Assembly: GCA_035399845.1 (NCBI GenBank)
Contig: DAOPJV010000020.1
Span: 1-64,000 of the forward strand
Source: ECT2AJA-110-A sp035399845
GTDB lineage: Bacteria > Planctomycetota > Phycisphaerae > UBA1845 > UTPLA1
DNA: 64,000 bases
Reading direction: 5' to 3'
Shown here piece by piece: positions 36,379 through 45,657 of the stretch (within the stretch, counting starts at the first letter, position 1; each line of letters opens with the position of its first letter). The notes beneath the pieces are model-generated. The model had not been told where the DNA came from and did not search any database. It saw only the letters and a program-made list of their open reading frames with translations. The position numbers and the translations under genes are program-made.

Positions 36379-38220
36379 ATGGACCTCGCAACTCCACATT
36401 TTACTGACACGTCGGCGCCACGCGCAATTGCAATTGCGGCGACGATATGCGTTCTGTTGGCGCTTCCGCCGGCGCAGGTGGCCGCGCGGGCGCAGACTGG
36501 CGCGATCGCGACGGGCGAATCGGCGCCATCTGTCCCGGGCCCCGCTCCCCTCGTCTTTGGGTTCGACATGGGGCCGGGGCGCGCGATCGCCGGCGCCGTC
36601 GCCATCCTCACTCTTCTCGCGTGGATCGCACATCGGGCCATGGACCGTCGGCGGCGCCGCCCGAGTGCGCAGCCCACGACAATCGCGGGAACAGGCGACG
36701 ACAATCATCCTCGCGACGAATTCACGGAGCCGTTGTTTCAGGCCGCATTCGACGCGGCGCCGGCCGGCATGCTGATTGTCGACAGGACGGGTCAGATCCA
36801 GGTCATGAATCGCCGGTTCGAAACCATGTTCGGCTACGCGCGCGACGAACTTCGGAATCAACCGATCGAGATGCTCGTACCGCCGGAAATCCGCGAACGA
36901 CATGTCGGACTCCGTTCAGACTACCTCTCGGCGCCATCTCCGCGGTACATGGCTCAGGGGCGCGACCTGTTCGGCGTCCGCAGGAACGGCACGGAATTCC
37001 CCGTCGAGATTGGCCTGAACCCGATCCGCTATCGCAATGACGACGCCGTGCTGTGTGTCGTTCTGGACAGAACAGAGCGACAGCGCGTTGAGCAGCAGAC
37101 TCGCGGTTTCAACACGCTGATCGAATCTTCGCACGACGCCATCATTGGCAAGGACCTCAACGGACGCATCACAAGCTGGAATCGCGGCGCCGAAGTGATT
37201 TATGGCTATTCGGCCGCGGAAGCCCTCGGCAAGCACATCGAGATCATCCTGGCCGACGATCGCGCGAGTGAACTCAGGTCGATCCTGGGGCGCGTATCGC
37301 GAGGTGAACATGTCGTTCATTTCGAAACCAGGCGCCGCCGCAAGGACGGCCGCGCGGTTGCGGTCGACCTGTCGATCTCGCCGGTCCACGACAGTGTCGG
37401 TCGCATCGTCGGCGCCATGTCGATTGCCAGGGACATCACGGAGCGGAATCGCATTGGGGCGGAGCTGGAGCAGTGCGCCGAAGCGCTTCGCTCCAGCAAT
37501 TTCGCCATGCAGCGATTCGCTCATGTCGCACTGGACAATCACGAATCGGGCAGGACGCCACAGACGAGCGTCTCTCATTTGCTGACCCGGATGTTCGGCG
37601 ACAACGTCGGCGAGGCGACAAAAGCGGAGATCGACGGCATTCTTGAGCGGACAGAGGAACTGGCGAATCTGGTTGACAAAGTCCTGGCGTACTCCCGCGC
37701 CGACAATCTGTCGCTCCGTCGGGAGACCGTCGATGCGCAGGAAATCGTCAGCGATGTGATTCGGGCGCTCGCGCCGCCGCCCCTGATCGATGTCCGGATC
37801 GACGAGGCGCTGCCCGTCGTCCAGTACGACCCACTGCAGTTCCGCCAGATATTTGAGAACCTCCTCTCAAACGCGATCCTCCATCTGGGCAAACCCAGCG
37901 GCGAAGTTGTCGTGTCCTGCCAGCGGCGGAACCAGATGCACCAGTTCACGATCAGGGACAACGGTGTCGGTATCCCCCAATCGCAGCTCGATCGCCTCTT
38001 CAATCATGCGATCCCGGCGGAATCGACGGACAATCAGGATTCACGGGGACTCGGCATGGCGATTGTCGTCCGCATCGTCGAACGCCACGGCGGTCGCGTG
38101 CAGGTGCTATCCCGCGCCGGCGCCGGCGCCGAAGTGAACTTCACTGTCCCGATCGTGGACGCCGCGCTGGCGCCGCCGAGACAATCTCAGCCAGGCAAGG
38201 TGATACCGTCAGACGGATGA
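36379..38220 (+). CDS. membrane PAS-PAS histidine-kinase-like protein with degenerate HisKA
   Basis: 613 aa. Two hydrophobic segments (about 15-37 and 68-88) are followed by two PAS domains. The first is about 118-230, 'AAPAGMLIVDRTGQIQVMNRRFETMFGYARDEL'; the second about 245-365, 'SHDAIIGKDLNGRITSWNRGAEVIYGYSAAEALGK'. A helical DHp-like region and a HATPase follow, with N-box (FENLLSNAILHLG), G1 (DNGVGIPQSQLDRLF) and G2 (SRGLGMAIVVRIVERHGG). Where related phytochrome-type kinases have FAYVASHDLQEPLR, this protein has FAHVALDNHESGRT: the phospho-acceptor His is replaced by Asp, with a His two residues later. It may be a pseudo-kinase or use a shifted site. ATG 36379 preferred over TTG 36367. 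The 3' end overlaps the convergent gene by 12 bp. Confidence 0.85.
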   Translation: MDLATPHFTDTSAPRAIAIAATICVLLALPPAQVAARAQTGAIATGESAPSVPGPAPLVFGFDMGPGRAIAGAVAILTLLAWIAHRAMDRRRRRPSAQPTTIAGTGDDNHPRDEFTEPLFQAAFDAAPAGMLIVDRTGQIQVMNRRFETMFGYARDELRNQPIEMLVPPEIRERHVGLRSDYLSAPSPRYMAQGRDLFGVRRNGTEFPVEIGLNPIRYRNDDAVLCVVLDRTERQRVEQQTRGFNTLIESSHDAIIGKDLNGRITSWNRGAEVIYGYSAAEALGKHIEIILADDRASELRSILGRVSRGEHVVHFETRRRRKDGRAVAVDLSISPVHDSVGRIVGAMSIARDITERNRIGAELEQCAEALRSSNFAMQRFAHVALDNHESGRTPQTSVSHLLTRMFGDNVGEATKAEIDGILERTEELANLVDKVLAYSRADNLSLRRETVDAQEIVSDVIRALAPPPLIDVRIDEALPVVQYDPLQFRQIFENLLSNAILHLGKPSGEVVVSCQRRNQMHQFTIRDNGVGIPQSQLDRLFNHAIPAESTDNQDSRGLGMAIVVRIVERHGGRVQVLSRAGAGAEVNFTVPIVDAALAPPRQSQPGKVIPSDG

Positions 38221-38769
38221 CGATGGACGCGCGGCAATCGATGGCTCGTTGCCAGCCATTGCGGCGCCGCATTCGGGGCAGACGCCCGAGGCGTTGCCGC
38301 GGAGATCGTACCCGCACAACCGACAGAGAATCTCGCCGCGCCGGCGGCGCCGTCGCACGGTCTCGCGTAGCGCAAACATGATCGGGTAGATTCCCGTCAG
38401 CACGGCAATCCAGATGCAGGAGACGCTGACGCAGGTATAGGAGATCAGCGGGCCCGAATACTCGAGGGAGGTCCCAAAGGCGCCGTGGTCGTAGTGTAGC
38501 ACAGGCTCGATGCCCGCCTTGTGGCGACGATATCGCACGCCTGGAAAAAGACGGGCGTTGAAATCGACTTTCACGCCATCATCGTCTTCCTCGATGAACT
38601 CGCGGTTGATGATGAATCGAAGCTCGCCGGAATCGAAGCGAAGCGCAACGTGATTGGCGGCGGGATTGCTCCCCCATTCCGTTCGATACAACTGTCGGCT
38701 TCCGGGCGCATACGCCCCTACCAACGCCACCAACGCAATCGTAAGAAGGATCAGTCGTACGGCCCGCAT
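38209..38769 (-). CDS. membrane protein with planctomycete zinc-ribbon tail
   Basis: 186 aa. A hydrophobic N-terminus (about 6-22), an extracytoplasmic beta-rich domain (about 25-115), a second transmembrane helix (about 118-140), an Arg cluster (RRRRRR), and then CRLCGYDLRGNASGVCPECG. This Cys4 tail following a basic membrane-exit segment is common in otherwise unrelated planctomycete membrane proteins. Function unknown. Convergent with the PAS kinase gene (12-bp overlap). Confidence 0.75.
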   Translation of the reverse strand: MRAVRLILLTIALVALVGAYAPGSRQLYRTEWGSNPAANHVALRFDSGELRFIINREFIEEDDDGVKVDFNARLFPGVRYRRHKAGIEPVLHYDHGAFGTSLEYSGPLISYTCVSVSCIWIAVLTGIYPIMFALRETVRRRRRRGEILCRLCGYDLRGNASGVCPECGAAMAGNEPSIAARPSSSV

Positions 38770-39075
38770 CCCGGAATTCTACTGGAACGCTTCCCGGGAT
38801 TGAAATCAATGCTCGATGCAAGTTGCTCAGATCGCCCCGGCGTTTCGTCAGGCGCAATTCCGCCTGTCAGAGCCCGGGACTCCGCCTCGCGGCGTAAAAC
38901 TAAGAAAGCGTCGAGACCCGCTTGGGGATTCTCGACGCTTTCCGGAGGGGAAAGAAGCCGTGCCTTTTCGACCTCCTGGTCGCTGGAATGATCTTATAAA
39001 GCCGATCCCTCCATCAAAGAACGCTATCGGCTAGATCATGGTTTCCTTCTTTAGAGAAAATGGGGGCGCTGCGTA
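38770..39075. other. intergenic region between nrdJ and the zinc-ribbon membrane protein
   Basis: No gene. The only clear structure is the nrdJ terminator at 38895-38941. The remaining sequence shows nothing I can name. Confidence 0.5.
38895..38941 (-). terminator. terminator downstream of nrdJ
   Basis: 12-bp perfect stem AAAGCGTCGAGA (38905-38916) with TCTCGACGCTTT (38930-38941). An inner CCC/GGG extension closes the loop. On the minus strand it is followed by CTTAGTTTT. Confidence 0.8.
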
Positions 39076-41685
39076 TTAGCACTGAGCGTAGCCACACCCG
39101 TGGCACTTTACGCAGCCTTCACCCATGTCGAGATCGCCGCCGCATTCCGGGCACTTCACGCGATAGGAGTGCCGCGGAGCGACCGCCCGATCCGCCGGTT
39201 CAGCGATCGCGGCGGAGGACTCGCCGTGGTGTTTTCCATTTCCATTCGACGACGGCGTCGGGTCCGCCTCGATGACCGACGGGTCGATCTCGCCCAGGAG
39301 CAGGGCCTTCAGCCCATGCCGCTCCTTGGCCTTGATATATCGTTTCAGCCCCTTGGCGATGCCATCGCCCAGCGAGCCGATTCGACCGTGCCGCGTCGGG
39401 ATCTGAAGCGACGAACCGATGCCGGACAGCTGCTTGGTCACATGGATCAGGCTGCCGCCCGCGCGGAGCCACAGGCTGATCAGTCGGCAGATCGCCTCGA
39501 GATCGCTCGTCGCCACGTCGCCGCCCTTGCCAAGCTGGGCAAAGACTTCGCATTCGCCTTCCGTTCGCGGATCCACAGTGATCTGGATGTGCATGTTGCC
39601 GAAGGGCGTCTGCTGGCGAACTCGGATGGCGCTCGTGATCGGCGGCAGTTCTCGCGGCTCCAGCGTCGGTCGCGGCTGCTCGACCTTCGTGATCCGCTCG
39701 CCGAAGAGGTTCGTCTCCGTCGTGACTTTTCGCTCTTCCTTGATCGGCTCCTCGACCTCGACGACGGCCGAGCCATTGCCGCTGTGTTTCTTCTCGGAAT
39801 CCGCGAGGGCCATCGGCTGGCTCGAGCGGCAGCCGTCACGGTAGACCGTCACGCCCTTGCAGCCGAGTTCGAAGGCCATTTTGTAGATCTTGTCCACGTC
39901 CGCCGGGTCGGCGTCGTGATGGAAGTTGATCGTCTTGCTGATCGACGAATCGCAATGCGACTGGAACGCGGCCTGCATGCGAACGTGCCACTCGGGCTCG
40001 ATGTCGTGGGCGCAGACGAACACGTCCTTCACGTCTTCAGGGATATCATCAAAATGAGCGAGGGTGCCGTCCCTGGCGATGCGCTCCATCATTCCCTCGC
40101 TCCAGAATCCGCGTTCGCGCGCGACCTGCTCGAACGTGTCATTGACCTCGATCATCGGCGCCTTGCCTTCATCCTGACCCTTCAGGACGTTCCGGAAAAA
40201 CGCCAGGCTGAACATCGGTTCAATACCGCCCGAACAGTCGGCGATGATGCTGATCGTGCCCGTGGGGGCGACAGTCGTGACTGCGCTGTTGCGCATGGGT
40301 CGATTGTACCTGGTGTCCCAGAGGCTGTTCGACCAGTTGGGGAAGCTGCCGCGCTCGCCGGCGAGCTTCTCGGAATAATTGTGCGCCTCGTCGTTGACGA
40401 ACTTCATGAAGCGCTCGCCCCAGGCGACGCCCTCTTCCGAGTTGTACTTAACGCCGAGCTTGTACAGGGCGTCGGCGAAACCCATGATGCCGATGCCGAT
40501 CTTGCGATTGCTCTTGCAGATGCGATCGATCTCGTCGAGCGGGTAGTTGTTGGCGTCGATGACGTTGTCGAGGAATCGCGTCGAGTCGTGCACGGTCTCC
40601 CGAAGCGCGTCCCAGTCCACGGCCGCGTCACGCGTGCAGGGATCCGTGACGAACAGGCCGAGGTTGACGCTGCCGAGGTTGCACGCCTCGTACGGCAGCA
40701 GCGGCTGCTCGCCGCAGGGGTTTGTCGCCTCGATCCGGCCGACGTGCGGCGTCGGATTGGCGTCGTTGATGCGATCGATGAAGACGACGCCCGGCTCGCC
40801 CGTCTGCCACGCGTGCTTCACGATGATGTCCCAGACTTCGCGACGCGAATAGACCGGCGTTTCGCCGTCAAAAGTCTCGGCCGGGATCAGGTGCTTCAGC
40901 TCGTAGCCCGCAATATCCACGTCACGCGGCACGAAATACTGCTTGCCCGTGCGCGGATTTCGCGTCGCGTGCGGCGAATCGGGATCGGCGATAAAGGCCG
41001 ACATCCATTCGTCCGTGACCTTCACGGAGATGTTGTAGTTCGTGAACTGCGTCAGGTCCTGCTTGGCGTACAGGAACTTCATGATGTCGGGATGATGGAT
41101 GTACATCATGCCCATGTTCGCGCCGCGGCGGAACGCGCCCTGCTGGATGGCGTTCGTCGCCTCGCTGAAGGCCCGCCAGAAGCTGATCGGTCCGCTCGTC
41201 GTGCCGCCGCTCGATCGGATGTAGTCACCCGTGGGGCGCAGGGCGTCGAAGGCGAAACCCGTGCCACCGCCCGCCTTCTGGATCAGGGCTGTGTGCTTGA
41301 TCGAGTCGAAGATGCCGTCGATCGAATCGGGCACCGGCAGGACGAAGCACGCGCTCAGCATGCCCATCGATCGACCGGCGTTCATCAGCGTCGGGCTGTT
41401 CGGCATGAATCGCCGCGACGTCATCAGGCTCTTGAACCGCGCCTTCCACTCGCTGCGGCCCGCATGTCCCCCGCCATAGTTCTGCTCGATCTGCGCCACG
41501 ACCTCGGCGACGCGATCAAAGAGATCATCCGGCGTTTCCGTACAGACGCCGGACTCATCCTTCTGAAGGTAACGCGCCCGAAGCACCCGCAGGGCGTTCT
41601 CCGTCAGCCCGTGCTCCTTGAAGCGCGAAGATTTTGAGACATCCGTGTCCAAACGAGAGAGTCGATCCGTCGAAGCCGTGACCAT
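39076..41685 (-). CDS. nrdJ: adenosylcobalamin-dependent (class II) ribonucleotide reductase
   Basis: 869 aa. Reduces ribonucleotides to deoxyribonucleotides with AdoCbl as radical source, independent of oxygen. Visible: substrate-site 'FMPNSPTLMNAGRSMGMLSACFVLPV', 'IQKAGGGTGFAFDALRPTGDYI', 'NPCGEQPLLPYEACNLGSVNL' (the catalytic Cys and Glu, NPCGEQ), and 'VAPTGTISIIADCSGGIEP'. A C-terminal extension ends in a zinc-ribbon, CPECGGDLDMGEGCVKCHGCGYAQC, providing the redox-active Cys. ATG 41685 (GCGGAA just upstream) is preferred over 41772. Transcribed from a strong promoter about 260 bases upstream, the spacer of which carries an NrdR-box-like palindrome. Confidence 0.95.
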   Translation of the reverse strand: MVTASTDRLSRLDTDVSKSSRFKEHGLTENALRVLRARYLQKDESGVCTETPDDLFDRVAEVVAQIEQNYGGGHAGRSEWKARFKSLMTSRRFMPNSPTLMNAGRSMGMLSACFVLPVPDSIDGIFDSIKHTALIQKAGGGTGFAFDALRPTGDYIRSSGGTTSGPISFWRAFSEATNAIQQGAFRRGANMGMMYIHHPDIMKFLYAKQDLTQFTNYNISVKVTDEWMSAFIADPDSPHATRNPRTGKQYFVPRDVDIAGYELKHLIPAETFDGETPVYSRREVWDIIVKHAWQTGEPGVVFIDRINDANPTPHVGRIEATNPCGEQPLLPYEACNLGSVNLGLFVTDPCTRDAAVDWDALRETVHDSTRFLDNVIDANNYPLDEIDRICKSNRKIGIGIMGFADALYKLGVKYNSEEGVAWGERFMKFVNDEAHNYSEKLAGERGSFPNWSNSLWDTRYNRPMRNSAVTTVAPTGTISIIADCSGGIEPMFSLAFFRNVLKGQDEGKAPMIEVNDTFEQVARERGFWSEGMMERIARDGTLAHFDDIPEDVKDVFVCAHDIEPEWHVRMQAAFQSHCDSSISKTINFHHDADPADVDKIYKMAFELGCKGVTVYRDGCRSSQPMALADSEKKHSGNGSAVVEVEEPIKEERKVTTETNLFGERITKVEQPRPTLEPRELPPITSAIRVRQQTPFGNMHIQITVDPRTEGECEVFAQLGKGGDVATSDLEAICRLISLWLRAGGSLIHVTKQLSGIGSSLQIPTRHGRIGSLGDGIAKGLKRYIKAKERHGLKALLLGEIDPSVIEADPTPSSNGNGKHHGESSAAIAEPADRAVAPRHSYRVKCPECGGDLDMGEGCVKCHGCGYAQC

Positions 41686-42378
41686 TTCCGCACCGCCGAT
41701 TTGCGAAGTGAAGCGCCATCCCGATCCCGGGGCGACGCAATTGCCAAGTGTTGTCCCGCCCGACATCCCCATCCTGGGTCCGCCGAGCCCGGCCTGAGGC
41801 CGGGACGCGCTGGAAAAACCGTGAGTCGAATAGCGACCCGCCCGGGCATGGCCGATTTCTCCGGCCTGGCCAAGCCCGATTCGCGTCGTCGCCGTAATTC
41901 TGTTAACGGTAATATCCGGGCGCCCCCTTCAGGCGCGGGACTATAAATACTACAACATATAGTGGGTGTCAAAGGGAAAGACAACAAAATATGGCACCAC
42001 CATAAACCTCGCCATTCGCGTGACTTAGCCCCGGACGCGCGAATTCCGGAGCATTTGAGGGTGGTTCGCCTGTAAGCTTTGCGAACACCACCGATTGTGG
42101 TAAGCGTCCCGGAAAAATCACCGCATGGCGCGTTATTATTGGACGATCGCCTCGCGCCAATTTCGCGAAAACTTCGCGCAAATCGGCTCTAATGGCCCCA
42201 ATTTCAGGGCTCGGCGAGCGGCGATTCTCGCCTGACCTAACGCTCGTTCGGCGCTATGGTTATCAGGCAATGCGCCACACGCTACAGACCAATACGAACG
42301 CGAATTGATGAAATTAGCCGCTGGATCGGGCGGATCCCGCCCCCTGCGGATGGCGCCCGAAAGACCCACCACAAAGAG
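41686..42378. other. nrdJ leader and divergent intergenic region
   Basis: 693 bp without a gene. The left 250 bp are the nrdJ leader, with one hairpin CCCGGCC-TGA-GGCCGGG (41788-41804). I looked for a cobalamin riboswitch (B12 box) and did not find one. The promoter is at 41944-41972. To the right, a GGTGGTTCGC / GCGAACACCACC inverted repeat with a two-base bulge lies near 42060-42100, purpose unknown. The segment upstream of 42379 shows no clear promoter. Confidence 0.5.
41944..41972 (-). promoter_or_regulatory. nrdJ promoter with NrdR box in the spacer
   Basis: On the minus strand TTGACA (41967-41972), a 17-bp spacer and TATTTA (41944-41949). The spacer holds CCACTATATGTTGTAG (41950-41965), matching 13 of 16 positions of the NrdR consensus ACACwAyATrTwGTGT. 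About 30 bp upstream (near 41981-41996) lies a weaker partner sharing ACAACA and ATGG, as expected for paired NrdR boxes. NrdR binding there would occlude RNA polymerase. Confidence 0.65.
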
Positions 42379-43035
42379 ATGCCAGAATCACCGCCGTCAC
42401 AATGCCCGCTCTGCAACGGACCGGCCGATTGCCGGCCCCTCAACCCTGCCCGGCCGCTTCGGCACTGCCGCCAATGCGATCTGATCTTCGCGAGCCCCGA
42501 GACCCATCCCGATCCCGACGCCGAACGCGAGCGCTATCTCAGACATGAGAATTCGCTGGATGACCCCGGCTACGTTGCGACGTTTGACGCTGTCCTCGAA
42601 CTGATGGGTCGCCGCGCCACCGCGGCCGGTCACACGCTCGACTTCGGCTCGGGCCCCACGCCCGTGCTCGTCGAGCTCCTTCGCCGTCAGGGGTTCGACG
42701 CGGTCGGCTACGACCCCTACTTCGCCCCCGACACGGATCTTTCGGGCCCCTTCGACGCCATCGTGTCCGTCGAGACGTTTGAACACTTCGCCCGGCCCCG
42801 ACGCGAACTCGAGACGCTCCGCGCGCGACTGGCCCCCGGCGCGCCGCTCATCGTCAAGACCCTCTTCCATCCCGGTCCCGACGCCCTGGACGGCTGGCAT
42901 TACCTCCGCGATCACACGCACGTCAGCTTCTACTCCGCCGCGACGTTCGAGTGGATCGCATCAGGCTTCGACTTCCGACTCGTCGAGCATGACAGCGTCT
43001 CGATCGCCTGTCTCGTCGCCCCGGAATCGGCGTAA
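42379..43035 (+). CDS. SAM-dependent methyltransferase with N-terminal zinc ribbon
   Basis: 218 aa. A Cys4 ribbon (CPLCNGPADC...HCRQC) precedes a class I methyltransferase fold. Motif I is LDFGSGPTPVLVELL, 'VSVETFEHF' is the post-II/motif IV segment, and 'RLAPGAPLIVKTLFHPG' follows. This architecture is frequent in sugar or lipid methyltransferases. The acceptor is unknown. First gene of a probable operon with the amidohydrolase (12-bp gap) and pyrD (34-bp gap). Confidence 0.83.
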   Translation: MPESPPSQCPLCNGPADCRPLNPARPLRHCRQCDLIFASPETHPDPDAERERYLRHENSLDDPGYVATFDAVLELMGRRATAAGHTLDFGSGPTPVLVELLRRQGFDAVGYDPYFAPDTDLSGPFDAIVSVETFEHFARPRRELETLRARLAPGAPLIVKTLFHPGPDALDGWHYLRDHTHVSFYSAATFEWIASGFDFRLVEHDSVSIACLVAPESA

Positions 43036-43047
43036 GATGGCGCGTCG

Positions 43048-44172
43048 ATGATCGTCGATGTCCATTGCCATGTCGGCTACAGCAACCTGCCATTCGACGG
43101 GTCGATTCCGCGCTTTACCTTCGAGTCGATCGACACGGCCGGCGCCGACGCCTGCGACAGCTACTTTTCCCGCCGCATGCTCGCACGCCCCGGCTGGTTC
43201 TTCATCAAGCGCATGCTGGGGATCGATCCCTCCCTGGCGCCGGGTCCCGAACTCGATCGACAGATCGCGCAGGTCAACGAACGCCATTGGACGTCCGCTC
43301 GCAGCGCCGATCGCCTCGTGCTGCTCGCCTTCGACGCCTGTCACACTACGGACGGACGCGCGCTCGGCGCCGCGGCGCGCGGGCGCGATCAGGGTTCCGA
43401 CCTGTACGTCTCCAACAGCCTCGTTCGATCGATGTGTGACAGGCGCCCCGATCGCTATCTCTTCGGCGCCTCAATCCATCCTTATCGCGATGGCGCCGTT
43501 GCGATGCTCGACGAAGTCGCCGACGCCGGCGCCGCCCTCGTCAAATGGCTCCCCGTCCACCAGAACATCGACGCGACAGACGAGCGCGTGATCGCGTTCA
43601 TGCGGCGGGCCGCCGAACGGGAGGTCCCCCTCCTCATTCACTATGGCGGCGAAATGTCCCTGACGCGCCAGCACGCCGACCAGGAACATCCGGGGCCCCT
43701 GCTCGAATCGCTGCGCCGGCTGCGCACTGAACACGCAATGCCGAAGGTCATCGTCGCCCACGTCGCGACGCCATCCTTCCCCTGGCAGAACGAAGACGGC
43801 TATCGCGCGTTCCTGCTCGCCCTGGAGCGTGAATTTCATGACGCGCCGCTCTACGCGGACATCTCCGCCCTCGCCGCCTTCGGCCGAACGAAACGCCTCC
43901 GCGAACTCGCCGATCGGAAGGACCTCCATCGCAAGCTCGTCTGGGGCACGGACTTTCCGATTCCCGTGCTGCTGACGCCCTTCCGATTCCGCCTGGACCG
44001 GGCCACGCGCCGCCGGATCGCCGCCGAGCCTTCATGGATCGAACGGGACTACCAGCTCAAGAAGGCCCTCGGTTTCGATGAGGGCGTTTTCCATCGCGGC
44101 GCGGAACTCGTCCCGCCGACGGCCCTGACTGTTGACAACGCTCACGCCGCTGCCGATCGTGAGGAATCGTGA
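43048..44172 (+). CDS. amidohydrolase-superfamily metal-dependent hydrolase
   Basis: 374 aa TIM-barrel protein of the ACMSD/amidohydrolase-2 type. Metal ligands are visible: DVHCH at the N-terminus (HxH), His in VPLLIHYGG, His in KVIVAHVATP and the final Asp in VWGTDFP. It likely binds one divalent metal and hydrolyses or decarboxylates a small molecule. Substrate unknown. The C-terminal about 60 residues form an extra helical cap. Second gene of the 42.4-45.1 kb cluster. Confidence 0.82.
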   Translation: MIVDVHCHVGYSNLPFDGSIPRFTFESIDTAGADACDSYFSRRMLARPGWFFIKRMLGIDPSLAPGPELDRQIAQVNERHWTSARSADRLVLLAFDACHTTDGRALGAAARGRDQGSDLYVSNSLVRSMCDRRPDRYLFGASIHPYRDGAVAMLDEVADAGAALVKWLPVHQNIDATDERVIAFMRRAAEREVPLLIHYGGEMSLTRQHADQEHPGPLLESLRRLRTEHAMPKVIVAHVATPSFPWQNEDGYRAFLLALEREFHDAPLYADISALAAFGRTKRLRELADRKDLHRKLVWGTDFPIPVLLTPFRFRLDRATRRRIAAEPSWIERDYQLKKALGFDEGVFHRGAELVPPTALTVDNAHAAADREES

Positions 44173-44206
44173 CTCAGGCAAACCCGGTTCAAGGAACCCC
44201 TCGCGA

Positions 44207-45136
44207 ATGAGCGCCCCCGATCTTTCCATCCGGCTCGGTCCCGTCGAACTGAAGAATCCCGTCCTGACGGCGTCGGGCACGTGCGGCTATGGACCCGAGT
44301 ACGCGCCGTTCAGCGATCTCTCGGCGCTCGGCGGCTTCACGACAAAAAGCGTGACGCTCAGGCCACGCAAGGGCAACGCGCCGCAACGAATCGTCGAAAC
44401 GCCCGGCGGCATGCTCAACGCCATTGGTCTCGCCAACGTGGGGATCGACGAGTTCGAGCGAGTGAAGGCGCCCGCAGCCGCCACGATCGGCACGAAGATC
44501 TTCGCCAACGTCGCGGGCCATTCCATCGAGGAATATGTCGAAGTCTGCCGGCGCATCGACGCCATCGAATCGATCGCCGGGATCGAACTGAATGTCTCCT
44601 GCCCGAACGTCTCGGATGGACTCACGTTCGGGACCGACGCGAAGCTGCTCGCCGAAGTCACGCGGGCGTGCCGAACCGTCATTCAGCGCGGCGCCCTGAT
44701 TGTGAAGCTGTCGCCGAACGTCACGGACATCACGCAGATGGCCCGCGCCGCGATCGACGGCGGCGCCGACGCGCTCTCGATGATCAACACGCTGCTCGGC
44801 ATGAAGATCGATATCAACAAGCGAAAGCCCGTCATCGCCAATCGCACGGGCGGTCTCAGCGGTCCCTGCATCCGCCCCGTCGCCATCCATCTCGTGAACA
44901 AGGTCTACAAGGCCGTTGCCAGGGATGCGGGCGTGCCGATCGTGGGCATGGGCGGGATTTCGACGTGGCAGGACGCAATCGAGTTCATCCTCGCCGGCGC
45001 CACGGCCGTCAGCGTCGGTACGGCGCTCTTCGCCCATCCCGACGCGCCCGAACACGTCGTTGCGGGCATCGAAGACTATCTGCGACGCAACAGTGTGGCG
45101 TCCGTCCGCGAACTCGTCGGCGCCCTGGACGAGTAA
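44207..45136 (+). CDS. pyrD: dihydroorotate dehydrogenase, class 1B-type
   Basis: 309 aa. Oxidises dihydroorotate to orotate in pyrimidine synthesis, using FMN. Motifs: NPVLTASGTCGYG, 'VETPGGMLNAIGLANVG', the catalytic-Cys segment ELNVSCPNVSDG, 'NRTGGLSGPCIRPVAIHLV' and the phosphate-binding VGMGGISTWQDAIEFILAGATAVSVGTA. Cys as catalytic base marks class 1; the length and GLSGP block fit 1B, which normally works with PyrK (not seen here). ATG 44207 has AAGGAA ten bases upstream. Followed directly by the repeat block with the assembly gap. Confidence 0.94.
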   Translation: MSAPDLSIRLGPVELKNPVLTASGTCGYGPEYAPFSDLSALGGFTTKSVTLRPRKGNAPQRIVETPGGMLNAIGLANVGIDEFERVKAPAAATIGTKIFANVAGHSIEEYVEVCRRIDAIESIAGIELNVSCPNVSDGLTFGTDAKLLAEVTRACRTVIQRGALIVKLSPNVTDITQMARAAIDGGADALSMINTLLGMKIDINKRKPVIANRTGGLSGPCIRPVAIHLVNKVYKAVARDAGVPIVGMGGISTWQDAIEFILAGATAVSVGTALFAHPDAPEHVVAGIEDYLRRNSVASVRELVGALDE

Positions 45137-45657
45137 GACGCCTCGCACGGTGTCTCGCTGCGCCGACGGATCCTAAAGCAACAATCGCCATCGGGTGGCA
45201 TGCNNNNNNNNNNNNNNNNNNNNNNNNNNNNNNNNNNNNNNNNNNNNNNNNNNNNNNNNNNNNNNNNNNNNNNNNNNNNNNNNNNNNNNNNNNNNNNNNN
45301 NNNTTGCCCCAAAAGGCAAGCATGCGAAGTCGCGGCGCCGAACACGCGCGACGTGACGTTCTGACGTCGCCACCGCCGCCACATGCTCCCCTTTGAGGGG
45401 GGAGCATGCCACCCATCGCTGCGGCGACTCAACCGGGTGGCATGCTTGCCCCAAAAGGCAAGCATGCGAAGTCGCGGCGCCGAACACGCGCGACGTGACG
45501 ACCTGACGTCGGTACCGCCGCCACATGCTCCCCTTTGAGGGGGGAGCATGCCACCCATCGTTGCGGGGACTTGGATTAGGGGGAGTGTATTCGCGTTGCG
45601 GACGTGGATTTCCGCCGGATGCTGGCGCGAGATGGGAGTCTCGTACCAGCAAGACGC
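45137..45657. repeat. 142-bp tandem repeat with a 100-N assembly gap
   Basis: No gene. N-run at 45204-45303. Right of the gap, one unit (45304-45445) is followed by a second (45446 to about 45570). Units share CATGCTTGCC-CCAAAA-GGCAAGCATG (45441-45466; left arm of the first copy lost in the gap) and CATGCTCCCC-stem hairpins (45382-45408 and 45524-45550). The left flank of the gap also ends in GGTGGCATGC, so the gap falls inside the hairpin and probably hides further repeat copies. Confidence 0.88.

Noticed and set aside
39100..41637. 845-codon open frame on the plus strand opposite nrdJ
   Set aside because: Exactly antisense to a clear class II RNR. Arg/Asp/Ala/Val-rich composition and absence of any domain are typical of antisense frames in high-GC, codon-biased genes.
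41686..41943. Cobalamin riboswitch upstream of nrdJ
   Set aside because: The B12-box and associated conserved segments could not be found in the 250-base leader; an NrdR-type promoter explains regulation better.
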